This document shows positions 48,585 through 57,415 of a stretch of DNA of 61,437 nt, piece by piece; position 1 is the stretch's first letter; the number at the start of each line of letters is the position of its first letter. Both the position numbers and the translations under genes were made by a program. Below the pieces are notes generated by a model, which was given only the letters and a program-made list of their open reading frames with translations, did no database searches and had not been told where the DNA came from. Origin of the DNA: Burkholderia sp. 4M9327F10 (GTDB lineage: Bacteria > Pseudomonadota > Gammaproteobacteria > Burkholderiales > Burkholderiaceae); the NCBI RefSeq assembly GCF_005503145.1, contig NZ_SCNV01000052.1, positions 1-61,437 of the forward strand. Reading direction: 5' to 3'.

Positions 48585-48590
48585 ATCCTA
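48585..48590 (-). promoter_or_regulatory. Putative -10 of the metZ leader
   Basis: Minus strand TAGGAT (48590-48585), placing a transcription start at the beginning of the riboswitch aptamer. No clear -35 is visible because the upstream bases form a GC-rich hairpin. Confidence 0.35.
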
Positions 48591-48596
48591 ACACGC

Positions 48597-48630
48597 GTGG
48601 CGCGCGGCGTGCACGGCCGGCACGCGCCAC
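48597..48630 (-). terminator. Hairpin after purF
   Basis: GTGGCGCG (minus 48630-48623) pairs with CGCGCCAC (48604-48597), with further pairing inside. It begins 17 bases after the purF stop. There is no T run, so it is more likely to protect the mRNA end or act with Rho than to be a full intrinsic terminator. Confidence 0.4.
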
Positions 48631-48646
48631 CCTCCTCGATGCGCCT

Positions 48647-50194
48647 TTACTCCACCGACAACTGCAGATGCAGTTGCGAGCGCGCGGCGCCGCCTTCCAG
48701 CGCTTCGCTGGCAGCGTCGCGGTCCGATTGCGCGGACGGGGCGAGACGCGCCGTTTCGATGCGGTCGAGGTACTCGGTCGTCACGTCGCCGGTGATGTAA
48801 TTGCCGTCGAAGCACGACGCTTCGAATTCCTTGAGCGCCGGGTTGATGTCGCGCACGGCCTGCTTGAGCGCGTCGACGTCCTGGTACACGAGGTGATCCG
48901 CGCCAATCATGCGCGCGACTTCGTCATCCGTGCGGCCGTGAGCGACGAGTTCGCCGCGCGTCGGCATGTCGATACCGTAAACGTTCGGGAATTTCACCGG
49001 CGGCGCTGCCGAAGCGAAGATCACTTTGTTCGCGCCGGCGTCGCGCGCCATCTGCACGATTTCATGCGAGGTGGTGCCGCGCACGATCGAGTCGTCCACG
49101 ATCAGCACGTTCTTGCCCTTGAATTCGATGGCCATCGCGTTGAGCTTCTGGCGCACCGACTTCTTGCGCATCGCCTGGCCCGGCATGATGAAGGTGCGGC
49201 CCACGTAACGGTTCTTGAAGAAGCCTTCACGGTACTCGACGCCCAGCTTCTTGGCGACCTGCATGGCAGCGGGGCGCGACGAATCGGGAATCGGCATCAC
49301 CACGTCAATCGGCACATCCGGCAGTTCGCGGCGGATCTTCTCGGCCAGGTAATCGCCCATGCGCAGACGCACGTTGTAGACCGGCACGCCGTCGAGCACC
49401 GAGTCCGGACGCGCGAGGTACACGAGTTCGAAGATGCACGGGTTCAGGCTGGCGCTGGGCGCGCATTGCTGCGAATGCAGATTGCCTTCGATGTCGATAA
49501 AGACCGCTTCGCCGGGCGCCACATCGCGCACGAACTCGAAGCCGATACCTTCAATCGCCACCGATTCCGACGCCACCATCCATTCGACGCCATGCGCCGT
49601 TTCCTGCTTGCCAATGCACAGCGGGCGAATGCCGAACGGGTCGCGGAAAGCAAGCAGGCCGTAACCGGCGATCAGCGAAACGATCGCATACGAGCCGTGC
49701 ACGCGGCGATGCACGCCCGAGACTGCCTTGAACACGGCAGCCGGGTCGAGTTGCAGGCCGGAGCAGGAGAGCTGCAGTTCATGCGCGAGCACGTTGAGCA
49801 GCACTTCGGTGTCGGAGTTGGTGTTGATGTGGCGGCGATCGACGCGGAACATCTCGTCTTTCAGTTGCTGCCAGTTGGTCAGGTTGCCGTTGTGCGCGAG
49901 GATGATGCCGAACGGCGCGTTCACGTAGAACGGCTGGGCTTCTTCTTCGCTCGACGCGGAACCGGCCGTCGGATAGCGCACCTGGCCGATACCGCTGGTG
50001 CCAGGGAGGCTACGCATGTTGCGCGTGCGGAACACGTCGCGCACCATGCCGTTAGCCTTATGCATGTGGAAATTACTGCCGTTCGCCGTCGCAATGCCTG
50101 CTGCGTCCTGACCGCGGTGCTGCAGAAGCAGCAGGCTGTCATAGATCAACTGATTGACCGGGGACTGGGAAACTACGCCTACGATGCCGCACAT
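48647..50194 (-). CDS. purF: Amidophosphoribosyltransferase PurF
   Basis: 515 aa, first committed step of purine synthesis (PRPP plus glutamine to phosphoribosylamine). After Met removal Cys1 (MCGIVGVVSQ) is the glutaminase nucleophile. The phosphoribosyltransferase domain contains VLIVDDSIVRGTTSHEIVQMARDAGA, the PRPP-binding loop. Length and start are standard. It follows cvpA after 103 bases, the widespread cvpA-purF arrangement. Confidence 0.97.
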   Translation of the reverse strand: MCGIVGVVSQSPVNQLIYDSLLLLQHRGQDAAGIATANGSNFHMHKANGMVRDVFRTRNMRSLPGTSGIGQVRYPTAGSASSEEEAQPFYVNAPFGIILAHNGNLTNWQQLKDEMFRVDRRHINTNSDTEVLLNVLAHELQLSCSGLQLDPAAVFKAVSGVHRRVHGSYAIVSLIAGYGLLAFRDPFGIRPLCIGKQETAHGVEWMVASESVAIEGIGFEFVRDVAPGEAVFIDIEGNLHSQQCAPSASLNPCIFELVYLARPDSVLDGVPVYNVRLRMGDYLAEKIRRELPDVPIDVVMPIPDSSRPAAMQVAKKLGVEYREGFFKNRYVGRTFIMPGQAMRKKSVRQKLNAMAIEFKGKNVLIVDDSIVRGTTSHEIVQMARDAGANKVIFASAAPPVKFPNVYGIDMPTRGELVAHGRTDDEVARMIGADHLVYQDVDALKQAVRDINPALKEFEASCFDGNYITGDVTTEYLDRIETARLAPSAQSDRDAASEALEGGAARSQLHLQLSVE

Positions 50195-50297
50195 GGCATG
50201 TCCTTCAAAGGTACGAAATTCGTAACGGCGGCCGGTGCCGGGGAAGCATCCGGGTCACGCCGGTGTCCTGCGTGCTTCTGCTTGACCGCCCGCCTCG

Positions 50298-50792
50298 TCA
50301 CACGTGGACGTAGGCTGCGAGCGTCTCGGGAAGCAGCGGTTTCAGTTCGTGCACGCCCTGGACCGCGTAGGGCCGCAGCAAGGCGTTGCGCCAGAATTCC
50401 TGCTGGGGCAGTTCGGTCAGGCCTGCGAGGGCGACCAGAATCAGCACCAGGATGACCCCGCGGACGAGGCCAAACATCAAACCCAGCGAGCGGTCCACGC
50501 CGCTCAAACCGGATGCCTGCACGAGCCGGCTCAGCAGCGCGTTGGCCACACCGACCACCAGCATCACGCCAATCACCAGCAGGGCAAACGCCAGCAGCCA
50601 TTGAGTCAGGGCGCCGCCGGGCCACTTGGCCGGCATATACGGCACCACATAACCGACGAAATAGCAGGCCACGAAAAACGCCGCCACCCAGCCGATCAGC
50701 CCGAATATCTCAGACAAGAACCCGCGCCAGGTGCCCCGCAGGGCCGACAAACCGATCACCGCCATTACAGCGTAGTCGAAGGCAGTGAACAT
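50298..50792 (-). CDS. cvpA: CvpA family membrane protein
   Basis: 164 aa inner-membrane protein with four hydrophobic segments (residues 5-120), beginning MFTAFDYAVMAVIGLSALRGTWRGFLSEIFGLIGWVAAF, the CvpA signature. CvpA was named for colicin V production; its molecular role remains uncertain and links to envelope stress have been reported. Located directly upstream of purF, as in many proteobacteria, with 7 bases from the SPOR-protein gene. Confidence 0.93.
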   Translation of the reverse strand: MFTAFDYAVMAVIGLSALRGTWRGFLSEIFGLIGWVAAFFVACYFVGYVVPYMPAKWPGGALTQWLLAFALLVIGVMLVVGVANALLSRLVQASGLSGVDRSLGLMFGLVRGVILVLILVALAGLTELPQQEFWRNALLRPYAVQGVHELKPLLPETLAAYVHV

Positions 50793-50799
50793 CGCTGAC

Positions 50800-51693
50800 T
50801 TACTGCGCCGAGCCGTTGTTCGAACCCGACGTCAGGCCGGCTTCGCGGACCTTCGCGATGGCGTCCGATGCGGCGGCGCGGTCGGCGAACGGGCCCGCGC
50901 GCAATAGCGTACGCATCGTGCCGTCGGCCTGCTTCCTACGTTCGGTATATGCGGGCACGCCGGCCGCTTTCAACTTGGCTGCCCAGGTCTTTGCGCTGGC
51001 GTCGTCCGGGAACGAACCCAGTTGCACCGCGAAGCGGCTGCCCGGCGGCGAGGCCGGTGTGCCGGAATCGGCATCTGCGGCGGCTGCATCTGTGTTGCCC
51101 GGGGTAGCGGTCGTGTTGGCCGCGCTTTGGGTCGGCGCGGGCGTCACTTTCACAGGCCTGGCCGGAGCGGGTGCCGGATTCGCGGCGACGGCGGGCGCTT
51201 GCGACTTGCTGCTCTTGCCAGCCTGCGCCGCTGCGGCGGTGGTGCCCTGCTGCGTCGTCGCATTCGCCGTGGCAGGCGCTGCCGGAGCCGGAGCTACGCC
51301 GGAAGCCGCGAGGGCGCTGCTCGCGCTATCTGGGGCCGGATTATCGGGTGCGACACCTGCCTGGGTGTCTTCATCGTCGGCAGCCGCTTTGGGAGCCGGA
51401 CGGTTGGGAATATCGATCGAGATATCGTCAGTAACCGGCTTGGGATGCGAATCCAGCACCATGGGCAGGATCACCACGGCTGCGACCACCATCGCGATGG
51501 CGCCAACCAGGCGGCGGCGCGCACGCTGCTTTTCCGGCAGCGTAGGGTCGAGCAACATCGCATCGGCGTCAGGCCGTTCCGTGCGGCGGGTTCGCCGCTC
51601 CACGCGCTCGCCACGGGCGGCCCGGGTGGAACCGGTATTTGCGCCACGCCGGGTAGGCGTATCGTCTTTCTTGCCGAACGAGAAAATTCCCAT
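50800..51693 (-). CDS. SPOR domain-containing cell-division protein (DedD/FtsN-like)
   Basis: 297 aa. A cytoplasmic basic N-terminus (about 1-60), one transmembrane segment (about 65-85, LVGAIAMVVAAVVILPMVL), a long low-complexity Ala/Pro/Thr-rich periplasmic linker and a C-terminal SPOR domain (about 215-290, RFAVQLGSFPDDASAKTWAAKLKAAGVPAYTERR). SPOR domains bind denuded septal peptidoglycan, so the protein should localise to the division site. Located between folC and cvpA, as for DedD in other proteobacteria. Confidence 0.9.
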   Translation of the reverse strand: MGIFSFGKKDDTPTRRGANTGSTRAARGERVERRTRRTERPDADAMLLDPTLPEKQRARRRLVGAIAMVVAAVVILPMVLDSHPKPVTDDISIDIPNRPAPKAAADDEDTQAGVAPDNPAPDSASSALAASGVAPAPAAPATANATTQQGTTAAAAQAGKSSKSQAPAVAANPAPAPARPVKVTPAPTQSAANTTATPGNTDAAAADADSGTPASPPGSRFAVQLGSFPDDASAKTWAAKLKAAGVPAYTERRKQADGTMRTLLRAGPFADRAAASDAIAKVREAGLTSGSNNGSAQ

Positions 51694-51721
51694 GAATCGC
51701 TTGGTTCGAGCTGGCGCCCGT

Positions 51722-53032
51722 TCAGTGTTGCTGCGATTTACGATAGGCCATTACGCCGGCTACCGTATAGAAACTGCCGAAAACCACGATTCTATCATTC
51801 TCCGAGGCGCGTTTTAGCGCGTCTTGAAAAGCCTCGGCTGGCGACGCGAAGCGCGTGACGCTGCTATCCGGGCCATCGGTTACGCCGCACTCGCGCAGGG
51901 TCGTTTCGAGAAACTCCGCAGATGCCGCGCGCGGGCTCGGCAGGTCGGTCACGCACCAGTGGGCGACTTCGCCCTTCAGATGCTCGATCACACCCGCGAT
52001 GTCCTTGTCGTGCATCGCGCCAAAAACCGCGTACGTGTACGGAAAATAGCCCATGTTGCCGAGATTCTGCGCCAGAACCGCAGCGGCATGCGGGTTGTGG
52101 CCGACGTCGAGGACCACGGACGGCTTCCCCGGGAGCACTTGGAAGCGGCCCGCCAGTTCGACATTCGCCAGGCCGAGGCGAATGTCCTGCGCAGAGACCG
52201 GCAGACGGTCGCGCAAGGCTTCGAGGCCGGCCAGGGCGGCCGAGGTATTGATGAGCTGGTTCGCGCCCCGCAGCGCCGGATACGCAAGCGCCGAGCGGCG
52301 CAGCGTGCGGCCCACGTAGCTCCACTGCTGGCGCTCGCTGCCCGCCTGGCCCTCGTAGCGGAAATCGCGGCCGAAGAGCCATAGATCGGCGCCGATAGAC
52401 TCCGCATGGTCAATCAGGGTCTGCGGCGGCATGGGGTCGGCGCAGATCGCCGGCCTGCCCGCACGGAAGATGCCGGCTTTCTCAAACGCGATCTTCTCGC
52501 GCGTATCGCCGAGGTACTCGGTGTGATCGATGTCGATGCTCGTGATGATCGCGCAATCGGCGTCGAGGATATTGACCGCGTCGAGGCGCCCACCGAGGCC
52601 CACCTCTAGAATCAGCGCATCCAGCCCACGCGAAGCGAACAGATGCATGATCGCCAGCGTCGTGAATTCGAAGTAGGTCAGCGAGACCGGCTCTGCGAGG
52701 CTCAGGCGCGCCGCTTCGACCGCTGCGAAATGCGGCAGCAGATCTGCGTCGCTCGCCACCTCGCCGTTCACCCGCGCCCGCTCGTTGAACGTGAGCAGAT
52801 GCGGGGACGTGTGGCAGCCCACCCGGTAACCGGCACGCAGCAGGATCGTTTCGAGGATCGCGCACGTCGAGCCCTTGCCGTTGGTGCCGCCTACCGTGAT
52901 CACCGGACAGTCGAAGGACAGTTGCAGCGCGTCGCGCACCTTGCTGATCCGCGTGAGCCCCATGTCGATACCGACCGGATGCGCGGATTCGAGGTGCGTG
53001 AGCCACGCGTCGAGAGTGGGGAATGTGGTCAT
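51722..53032 (-). CDS. folC: Bifunctional dihydrofolate/tetrahydrofolate (folylpoly-gamma-glutamate) synthase
   Basis: 436 aa FolC, adding glutamate to dihydropteroate and tetrahydrofolate. The ATP-binding loop GTNGKGST (about 49-56), GLGGRLDAVNI and DVGHNPHAA are present. MTTFPTLDAWLTHLESAHPVGIDMGL is the usual betaproteobacterial N-terminus. It lies downstream of accD on the same strand with a 247-base gap and just upstream of the SPOR gene (28 bases). Confidence 0.96.
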   Translation of the reverse strand: MTTFPTLDAWLTHLESAHPVGIDMGLTRISKVRDALQLSFDCPVITVGGTNGKGSTCAILETILLRAGYRVGCHTSPHLLTFNERARVNGEVASDADLLPHFAAVEAARLSLAEPVSLTYFEFTTLAIMHLFASRGLDALILEVGLGGRLDAVNILDADCAIITSIDIDHTEYLGDTREKIAFEKAGIFRAGRPAICADPMPPQTLIDHAESIGADLWLFGRDFRYEGQAGSERQQWSYVGRTLRRSALAYPALRGANQLINTSAALAGLEALRDRLPVSAQDIRLGLANVELAGRFQVLPGKPSVVLDVGHNPHAAAVLAQNLGNMGYFPYTYAVFGAMHDKDIAGVIEHLKGEVAHWCVTDLPSPRAASAEFLETTLRECGVTDGPDSSVTRFASPAEAFQDALKRASENDRIVVFGSFYTVAGVMAYRKSQQH

Positions 53033-53096
53033 CGGATACGTCGGTTAAGCGGTGATGCGAGATTACGCGGGAGACCGCGATTATCCTGGAAATGAC

Positions 53097-53137
53097 AGCG
53101 CGCCGCTTGATGACCTCTCGCGGCGCGCTGCTTTTTA
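53097..53137 (+). terminator. Hairpin with T run on the plus strand between accD and folC
   Basis: 10-bp perfect stem AGCGCGCCGC (53097-53106) / GCGGCGCGCT (53120-53129) with a 13-base loop, followed by GCTTTTTACT. The T run is on the plus strand, opposite to the genes; on the minus strand the same stem is followed only by TGTCATTT. It would stop antisense or read-through transcription, or act weakly in both directions. The rest of the 247-base gap (53033-53279) shows no gene. Confidence 0.55.
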
Positions 53138-53279
53138 CTCTGTTGTGCTGCTGCCGCGCTTCTGCCATGCCTCTGCCATGCCTCCAGGGCACGGCATCAA
53201 GGCTTGTTCGGCGCTGGGCGCTTGCGCTGGCCAGGCCGGCTGACCTGGCTGACTGGCTTTTATGCCCGCCTGCTTAGGC

Positions 53280-54152
53280 TTAGGCCACCGCGTCAGCCGG
53301 CTGGCGCGACATCAGCGCCATCAAACGGGCAATCTCTTCACGCAGCTTACGACGGTCGATGATCATGTCAATCGCGCCCTTTGTCAGCAGGAATTCGGCA
53401 CGCTGGAATCCTTCCGGCAGTTTTTCGCGCACGGTTTGCTCGATCACGCGCGGGCCGGCAAAGCCGATCAGCGCCTTCGGTTCCGCGATCACCACGTCGC
53501 CGAGGAACGCAAAGCTCGCCGAGACGCCGCCCATGGTCGGGTCGGTCAGCACGGAGATGAACGGCAGCTTGGCGTCGGAGAGCTTGGTCAGCATGGCGGT
53601 GGTTTTGGCCATCTGCATCAGCGACAACAGGCTTTCCTGCATCCGTGCGCCGCCCGAAGCGGTGAAGCAGATGAACGGCACTTGCTGCTCGAGCGCGTTC
53701 TGCGCGCCGCGTGCGAAGCGCTCGCCGACCACCGAACCCATCGAGCCGCCCATGAACGAGAACTCGAAGCAGGCGACCACGCACGGCAGCGTGTGAATCG
53801 CGCCGCCCATGACGACCATGGCGTCGGTTTCGTCGGTTTCTTCCATCGCCTCTTTCAGGCGATCCGGGTACTTGCGGCTGTCCTTGAACTTGAGCGCGTC
53901 AACCGGCACGATTTCCTGGCCGATTTCGTAGCGGCCTTCCGGATCGAGCAGGCCGTCGAGGCGCTCACGCGCACCAATGCGCATGTGGTGGTCGCACTTC
54001 GGGCACACGTGCAGATTGGCCTCGACGTCGTTGCGGTACAGCACCGCTTCGCACGACGGGCACTTGATCCACAGGCCTTCCGGAATCCCTTTACGGTTTT
54101 TCGGATCGGTTTGCTTGATTTTGGGCGGCAGCAGCTTGTCGAGCCAGCTCAT
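53280..54152 (-). CDS. accD: Acetyl-CoA carboxylase carboxyltransferase subunit beta
   Basis: 290 aa. The N-terminal zinc ribbon is Cys31-Cys34...Cys50-Cys53 (CPSC, CPKC), followed by the crotonase-fold carboxyltransferase domain (FTASGGARMQESLLSLMQMAK, PTMGGVSASFAFLGDVVIAEPKALIGFAGPRVI). It forms the carboxyltransferase with AccA for malonyl-CoA synthesis. The ATG at 54152 gives the standard MSWLDKLLPPKIKQTDPKNRK start. It is part of the trp-acc-fol cluster. Confidence 0.97.
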   Translation of the reverse strand: MSWLDKLLPPKIKQTDPKNRKGIPEGLWIKCPSCEAVLYRNDVEANLHVCPKCDHHMRIGARERLDGLLDPEGRYEIGQEIVPVDALKFKDSRKYPDRLKEAMEETDETDAMVVMGGAIHTLPCVVACFEFSFMGGSMGSVVGERFARGAQNALEQQVPFICFTASGGARMQESLLSLMQMAKTTAMLTKLSDAKLPFISVLTDPTMGGVSASFAFLGDVVIAEPKALIGFAGPRVIEQTVREKLPEGFQRAEFLLTKGAIDMIIDRRKLREEIARLMALMSRQPADAVA

Positions 54153-54185
54153 GTTGATTCCTTCCAGGGTCCTCAGTACGCACGA

Positions 54186-54207
54186 CGGCGGGGACAAAAC
54201 CCCGCCG
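54186..54207 (-). promoter_or_regulatory. GC hairpin between trpA and accD
   Basis: CGGCGGGG (54186-54193) / CCCCGCCG (54200-54207), an 8-bp perfect stem with a 6-base loop ACAAAA, in the 84-base gap after trpA. No T run on either side; it may act as a partial attenuator between the amino-acid and fatty-acid genes or as an mRNA processing site. Confidence 0.4.
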
Positions 54208-54236
54208 CCAAGCCTACAGCAGACAAAAAGTAACGG

Positions 54237-55052
54237 TTATCGGGCGGTCGCACCAATGCTGTCGAGCGCCTCGCGGATTTCCGCGACGAAACGCGTGAGC
54301 GTCTCGGCGGCCGTCTCCGGCGCGGCTTTTTCGAGCAATTGAACGATACGGCTGCCGATCACGACGGCATCGGAGACTTCGGCCACCGAGCGCGCCGTCT
54401 GGGCGTCCCGGATGCCAAAACCGACGCCCACCGGCAGGGGGACGCGCGACTTGATGGCCGGGATTTTACCCGCGATGCTGGAAACGTCCAGATTTGCCGC
54501 TCCGGTGACCCCCTTGAGCGACACGTAATAGACGTAGCCACTGGCGATTTTGCCCACTTCCGCAATGCGTTCGTCGGTCGAAGTGGGCGCCAGCAGGAAG
54601 ATCGGATCGATACCGGCAGATCGCATCTTTTCCGCGAAAATCACGGACTCTTCGGGCGGATAGTCCACCACCAGCACACCGTCCACGCCGGCGTCTTTGG
54701 CGGCTGCGGCGAATGCTTCAATGCCCATCCGCTCGATCGGGTTGGCGTAGCCCATCAGCACCACCGGCGTCTTGTCATTGCGCTCGCGGAACTGCTTCAC
54801 ATCGGCCAGCACGTGGCGCAGTGAAACGCCATGCGCCAGCGCGCGCTCCGACGACGCCTGGATCACCGGGCCGTCGGCCATCGGATCGGAGAACGGCACG
54901 CCGAGTTCGATGACATCCGCGCCGCCCGCGGCCAGCGCGTGCATGAATTCGACGGTGCGAGCCGGGTCCGGATCGCCAGCCGTCATGAACGGGATCAGCC
55001 CTTTCTTGCCCTGCGCAGCCAATGCTGCAAACGTGTTCTTGATACGGGACAT
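54237..55052 (-). CDS. trpA: Tryptophan synthase alpha chain
   Basis: 271 aa TIM-barrel subunit that cleaves indole-3-glycerol phosphate to indole. Catalytic Glu49 (VIELGVPFSD) and Asp60 (MADGPVIQ) occupy the canonical positions. Standard length and start (MSRIKNTFAALAAQGKKGLIPFMTAGDPDP). It is separated from trpB by the DNA methyltransferase gene. Confidence 0.98.
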   Translation of the reverse strand: MSRIKNTFAALAAQGKKGLIPFMTAGDPDPARTVEFMHALAAGGADVIELGVPFSDPMADGPVIQASSERALAHGVSLRHVLADVKQFRERNDKTPVVLMGYANPIERMGIEAFAAAAKDAGVDGVLVVDYPPEESVIFAEKMRSAGIDPIFLLAPTSTDERIAEVGKIASGYVYYVSLKGVTGAANLDVSSIAGKIPAIKSRVPLPVGVGFGIRDAQTARSVAEVSDAVVIGSRIVQLLEKAAPETAAETLTRFVAEIREALDSIGATAR

Positions 55053-55158
55053 GGAAATATTCTCGAAAATGGTTAGCTGCGCGTTTGTTGCGGTTCGCTG
55101 CTATTTGAGCCATGTTCTTGCGCATTTCGATGCTATTCGGCACCGAAAAGCGCCTGAC

Positions 55159-56151
55159 TCAGGTTTCAGCAGCCACAGACGCCACGGGCGCGACGGTTTC
55201 GTTGGGCGCAGCCTGCGCGGCCGCGCTGACGCGTTCGCGCGCTATCGCGCAGTAACTTTCATTGATTTCATAGCCGACGAATTCGCGCTTCTGACGTGCG
55301 CAAGCGACTGCGGTAGTGCCGCTGCCCATGAACGGGTCAAGCACGCGGCCGCCCGGCGGGCAGCTCGCGAGCACCATGCGCTCGACGATTTCCAGAGGTT
55401 TCTGGGTCGGATGGTCGACGCGTTCGGCGTGTTGCCGATGCAGTCGCGATACCGACCAGACATCCTTCGGATTATAGCCAAGCTCGAGCCACTTGCTGCC
55501 CTCGAACAACTTACGCGAACGCGCCTTCTTCGTGGCGGCATCGTACGGGATGCGGACGGGATCGAGATCGAAGTAGTAATCCTTCGACACCGCGAAGAAG
55601 CCGATGTTGTCGTGCACGGACGTGAAGCGGCGGGTAGTGCCGCCCATGCTCGGCACGCGCCGGTCCCAGATGATCTCGTTGACCATCGTCAGACGCGTCT
55701 TCAGGAAGCAGAAGATTTCCGGCGCGTACTGCCACGTGCAAAAGATATACAGCGAACCGGACGGCTTGAGCTTCGGGATCGCCAGCTCGAGCCAGCTACG
55801 CGTCCAGGCGACAAAGTCGTCGCCCGAGCGCATATCGGAGTCGTTGCCGTAGTCTTTGCCGAGCCCATACGGCGGGTCGGCAAGAATCAGGTCGATCGAA
55901 CCATCCGGCAGGTTCGCCACATCGGTCAGAAAATCGCGGTTCAAGAGCTGGATGCCGGCAGGCACCACGGGTAAAGCAGCGGCAGCGGCAGCCGAAGACG
56001 CAGATGCAGGCGCCTCGGCCATTTCGGCCTGGGCCGTCGCGGCGTGAGCCACCGCGGCCTGAGCTGTTTCGGCCGGGGCCATGGTGGCCTCGACCGTCTC
56101 CGCTTCGGTGCCGTCGATTGCCGGTTGCGGCTCGTCGAACTCGTCGCGCAT
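55159..56151 (-). CDS. Orphan beta-class site-specific DNA methyltransferase
   Basis: 330 aa N6-adenine/N4-cytosine DNA methyltransferase. Motif IV DPPYGLG (Asp92-Tyr95) precedes the target-recognition region, and the SAM-binding motif DPFMGSGTT (from about 272) is at the C-terminal end, the order of beta-class enzymes such as CcrM. The first ~65 residues are a low-complexity Ala/Glu/Thr extension. No restriction endonuclease is nearby, so it is an orphan methylase. It sits 11 bases after trpB and 106 before trpA; this placement is conserved in Burkholderia, where the related enzyme has been linked to GTWWAC methylation (from memory). Confidence 0.92.
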   Translation of the reverse strand: MRDEFDEPQPAIDGTEAETVEATMAPAETAQAAVAHAATAQAEMAEAPASASSAAAAAALPVVPAGIQLLNRDFLTDVANLPDGSIDLILADPPYGLGKDYGNDSDMRSGDDFVAWTRSWLELAIPKLKPSGSLYIFCTWQYAPEIFCFLKTRLTMVNEIIWDRRVPSMGGTTRRFTSVHDNIGFFAVSKDYYFDLDPVRIPYDAATKKARSRKLFEGSKWLELGYNPKDVWSVSRLHRQHAERVDHPTQKPLEIVERMVLASCPPGGRVLDPFMGSGTTAVACARQKREFVGYEINESYCAIARERVSAAAQAAPNETVAPVASVAAET

Positions 56152-56162
56152 CGTCGCGGCGC

Positions 56163-57356
56163 TCAGAACTTGATACCCGATCGCTCAGCGACCGTGTGCA
56201 TGTCCTTGTCGCCGCGGCCCGACAGGTTCACCAGAAGGCACTTGTCCTTCGGCAAGGTCGGCGCGAGTTTGGCCGCGTAGGCCAGCGCATGGCTCGATTC
56301 GAGCGCCGGAATGATGCCTTCGATCCGGCAGCAGTCGTGGAACGCCTTCAGCGCTTCTTCGTCGGTAATGCCGACGTATTGCGCACGACCGCTTTCGTGC
56401 AGCCAGGCGTGCTCGGGGCCGACGCCCGGATAGTCGAGACCTGCCGAAACCGAATGCGTCTCGATGATCTGACCGTTTTCGTCCTGCAGCAGATAGGTGC
56501 GGTTGCCGTGCAGCACGCCGGGACTGCCGCCGATCAGCGAGGCCGCGTGGCGACCCGTCTCGAGGCCGTCACCCGCTGCCTCAACACCGATCAACTGCAC
56601 GTCTTTGTCGTCGATATACGGGTAAAAGATGCCCATCGCGTTCGATCCACCGCCCACGCACGCGATCACCGCATCCGGCTGACGGCCAACCAGTTCAGGC
56701 ATCTGCACCTTGCACTCGTCGCCGATCACGCGCTGGAAATCGCGCACCATCATCGGATACGGATGCGGACCCGCCACCGTGCCGATGATGTAGAAGGTGT
56801 TTTCGACGTTGGTGACCCAGTCGCGCATCGCTTCGTTAAGCGCGTCTTTCAGCGTCTTGGAACCGGACTCGACCGGCACGACGGTGGCGCCGAGCAGTTT
56901 CATGCGGTAGACGTTGGCGGCCTGGCGGCGCACGTCTTCCGAGCCCATGTAGACCACGCACTCCATGCCGAAGCGCGCGGCGATGGTCGCGGTAGCCACG
57001 CCGTGCTGGCCTGCGCCGGTCTCCGCGATCACGCGCGGCTTGCCCATGCGCTTCGCAAGCAAAGCCTGGCCAATCACGTTGTTGATCTTGTGGGCACCCG
57101 TGTGATTCAGGTCCTCACGCTTGAGGAACACCTGAGCACCGCCGAGCAGTTCGCTCCAGCGTTGGGCGTGATAAATGGGGGACGGACGGCCAACGAAATA
57201 CTTCAGTTCGCGCTCATATTCGGCGACGAACTCGGGGTCTTTCTGGAATTTTTCGTAGGCTTCGCGCAGCTCGTCGAGTGCGTGAACCAGCGTTTCAGCG
57301 ACGAACACGCCGCCAAATTGGCCGAAATGGCCTCGTTCATCGGGCAAGTTATACAT
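56163..57356 (-). CDS. trpB: Tryptophan synthase beta chain
   Basis: 397 aa PLP enzyme joining indole and serine. Lys90 in HTGAHKINNVIGQALLAKRMGK carries PLP; GGGSNAMGIFYPYIDDKDVQLIGVEAAG binds its phosphate. The ATG at 57356 gives the standard N-terminus MYNLPDERGHFGQFGG with a weak GAAGAG ribosome-binding site; an in-frame GTG at 57419 overlaps the trpF stop and could aid translational coupling. Confidence 0.97.
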   Translation of the reverse strand: MYNLPDERGHFGQFGGVFVAETLVHALDELREAYEKFQKDPEFVAEYERELKYFVGRPSPIYHAQRWSELLGGAQVFLKREDLNHTGAHKINNVIGQALLAKRMGKPRVIAETGAGQHGVATATIAARFGMECVVYMGSEDVRRQAANVYRMKLLGATVVPVESGSKTLKDALNEAMRDWVTNVENTFYIIGTVAGPHPYPMMVRDFQRVIGDECKVQMPELVGRQPDAVIACVGGGSNAMGIFYPYIDDKDVQLIGVEAAGDGLETGRHAASLIGGSPGVLHGNRTYLLQDENGQIIETHSVSAGLDYPGVGPEHAWLHESGRAQYVGITDEEALKAFHDCCRIEGIIPALESSHALAYAAKLAPTLPKDKCLLVNLSGRGDKDMHTVAERSGIKF

Positions 57357-57415
57357 GACGATGTCACTCTTCTCAGTGTGCCGGGCCGCTTCATACGAAG
57401 CCGGCTCCGGCGGAA

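Noticed and set aside
53092..53277. 61-codon plus-strand ORF with a hydrophobic segment between accD and folC
   Set aside because: It runs through the terminator-like hairpin, has no ribosome-binding site and no support beyond being open.
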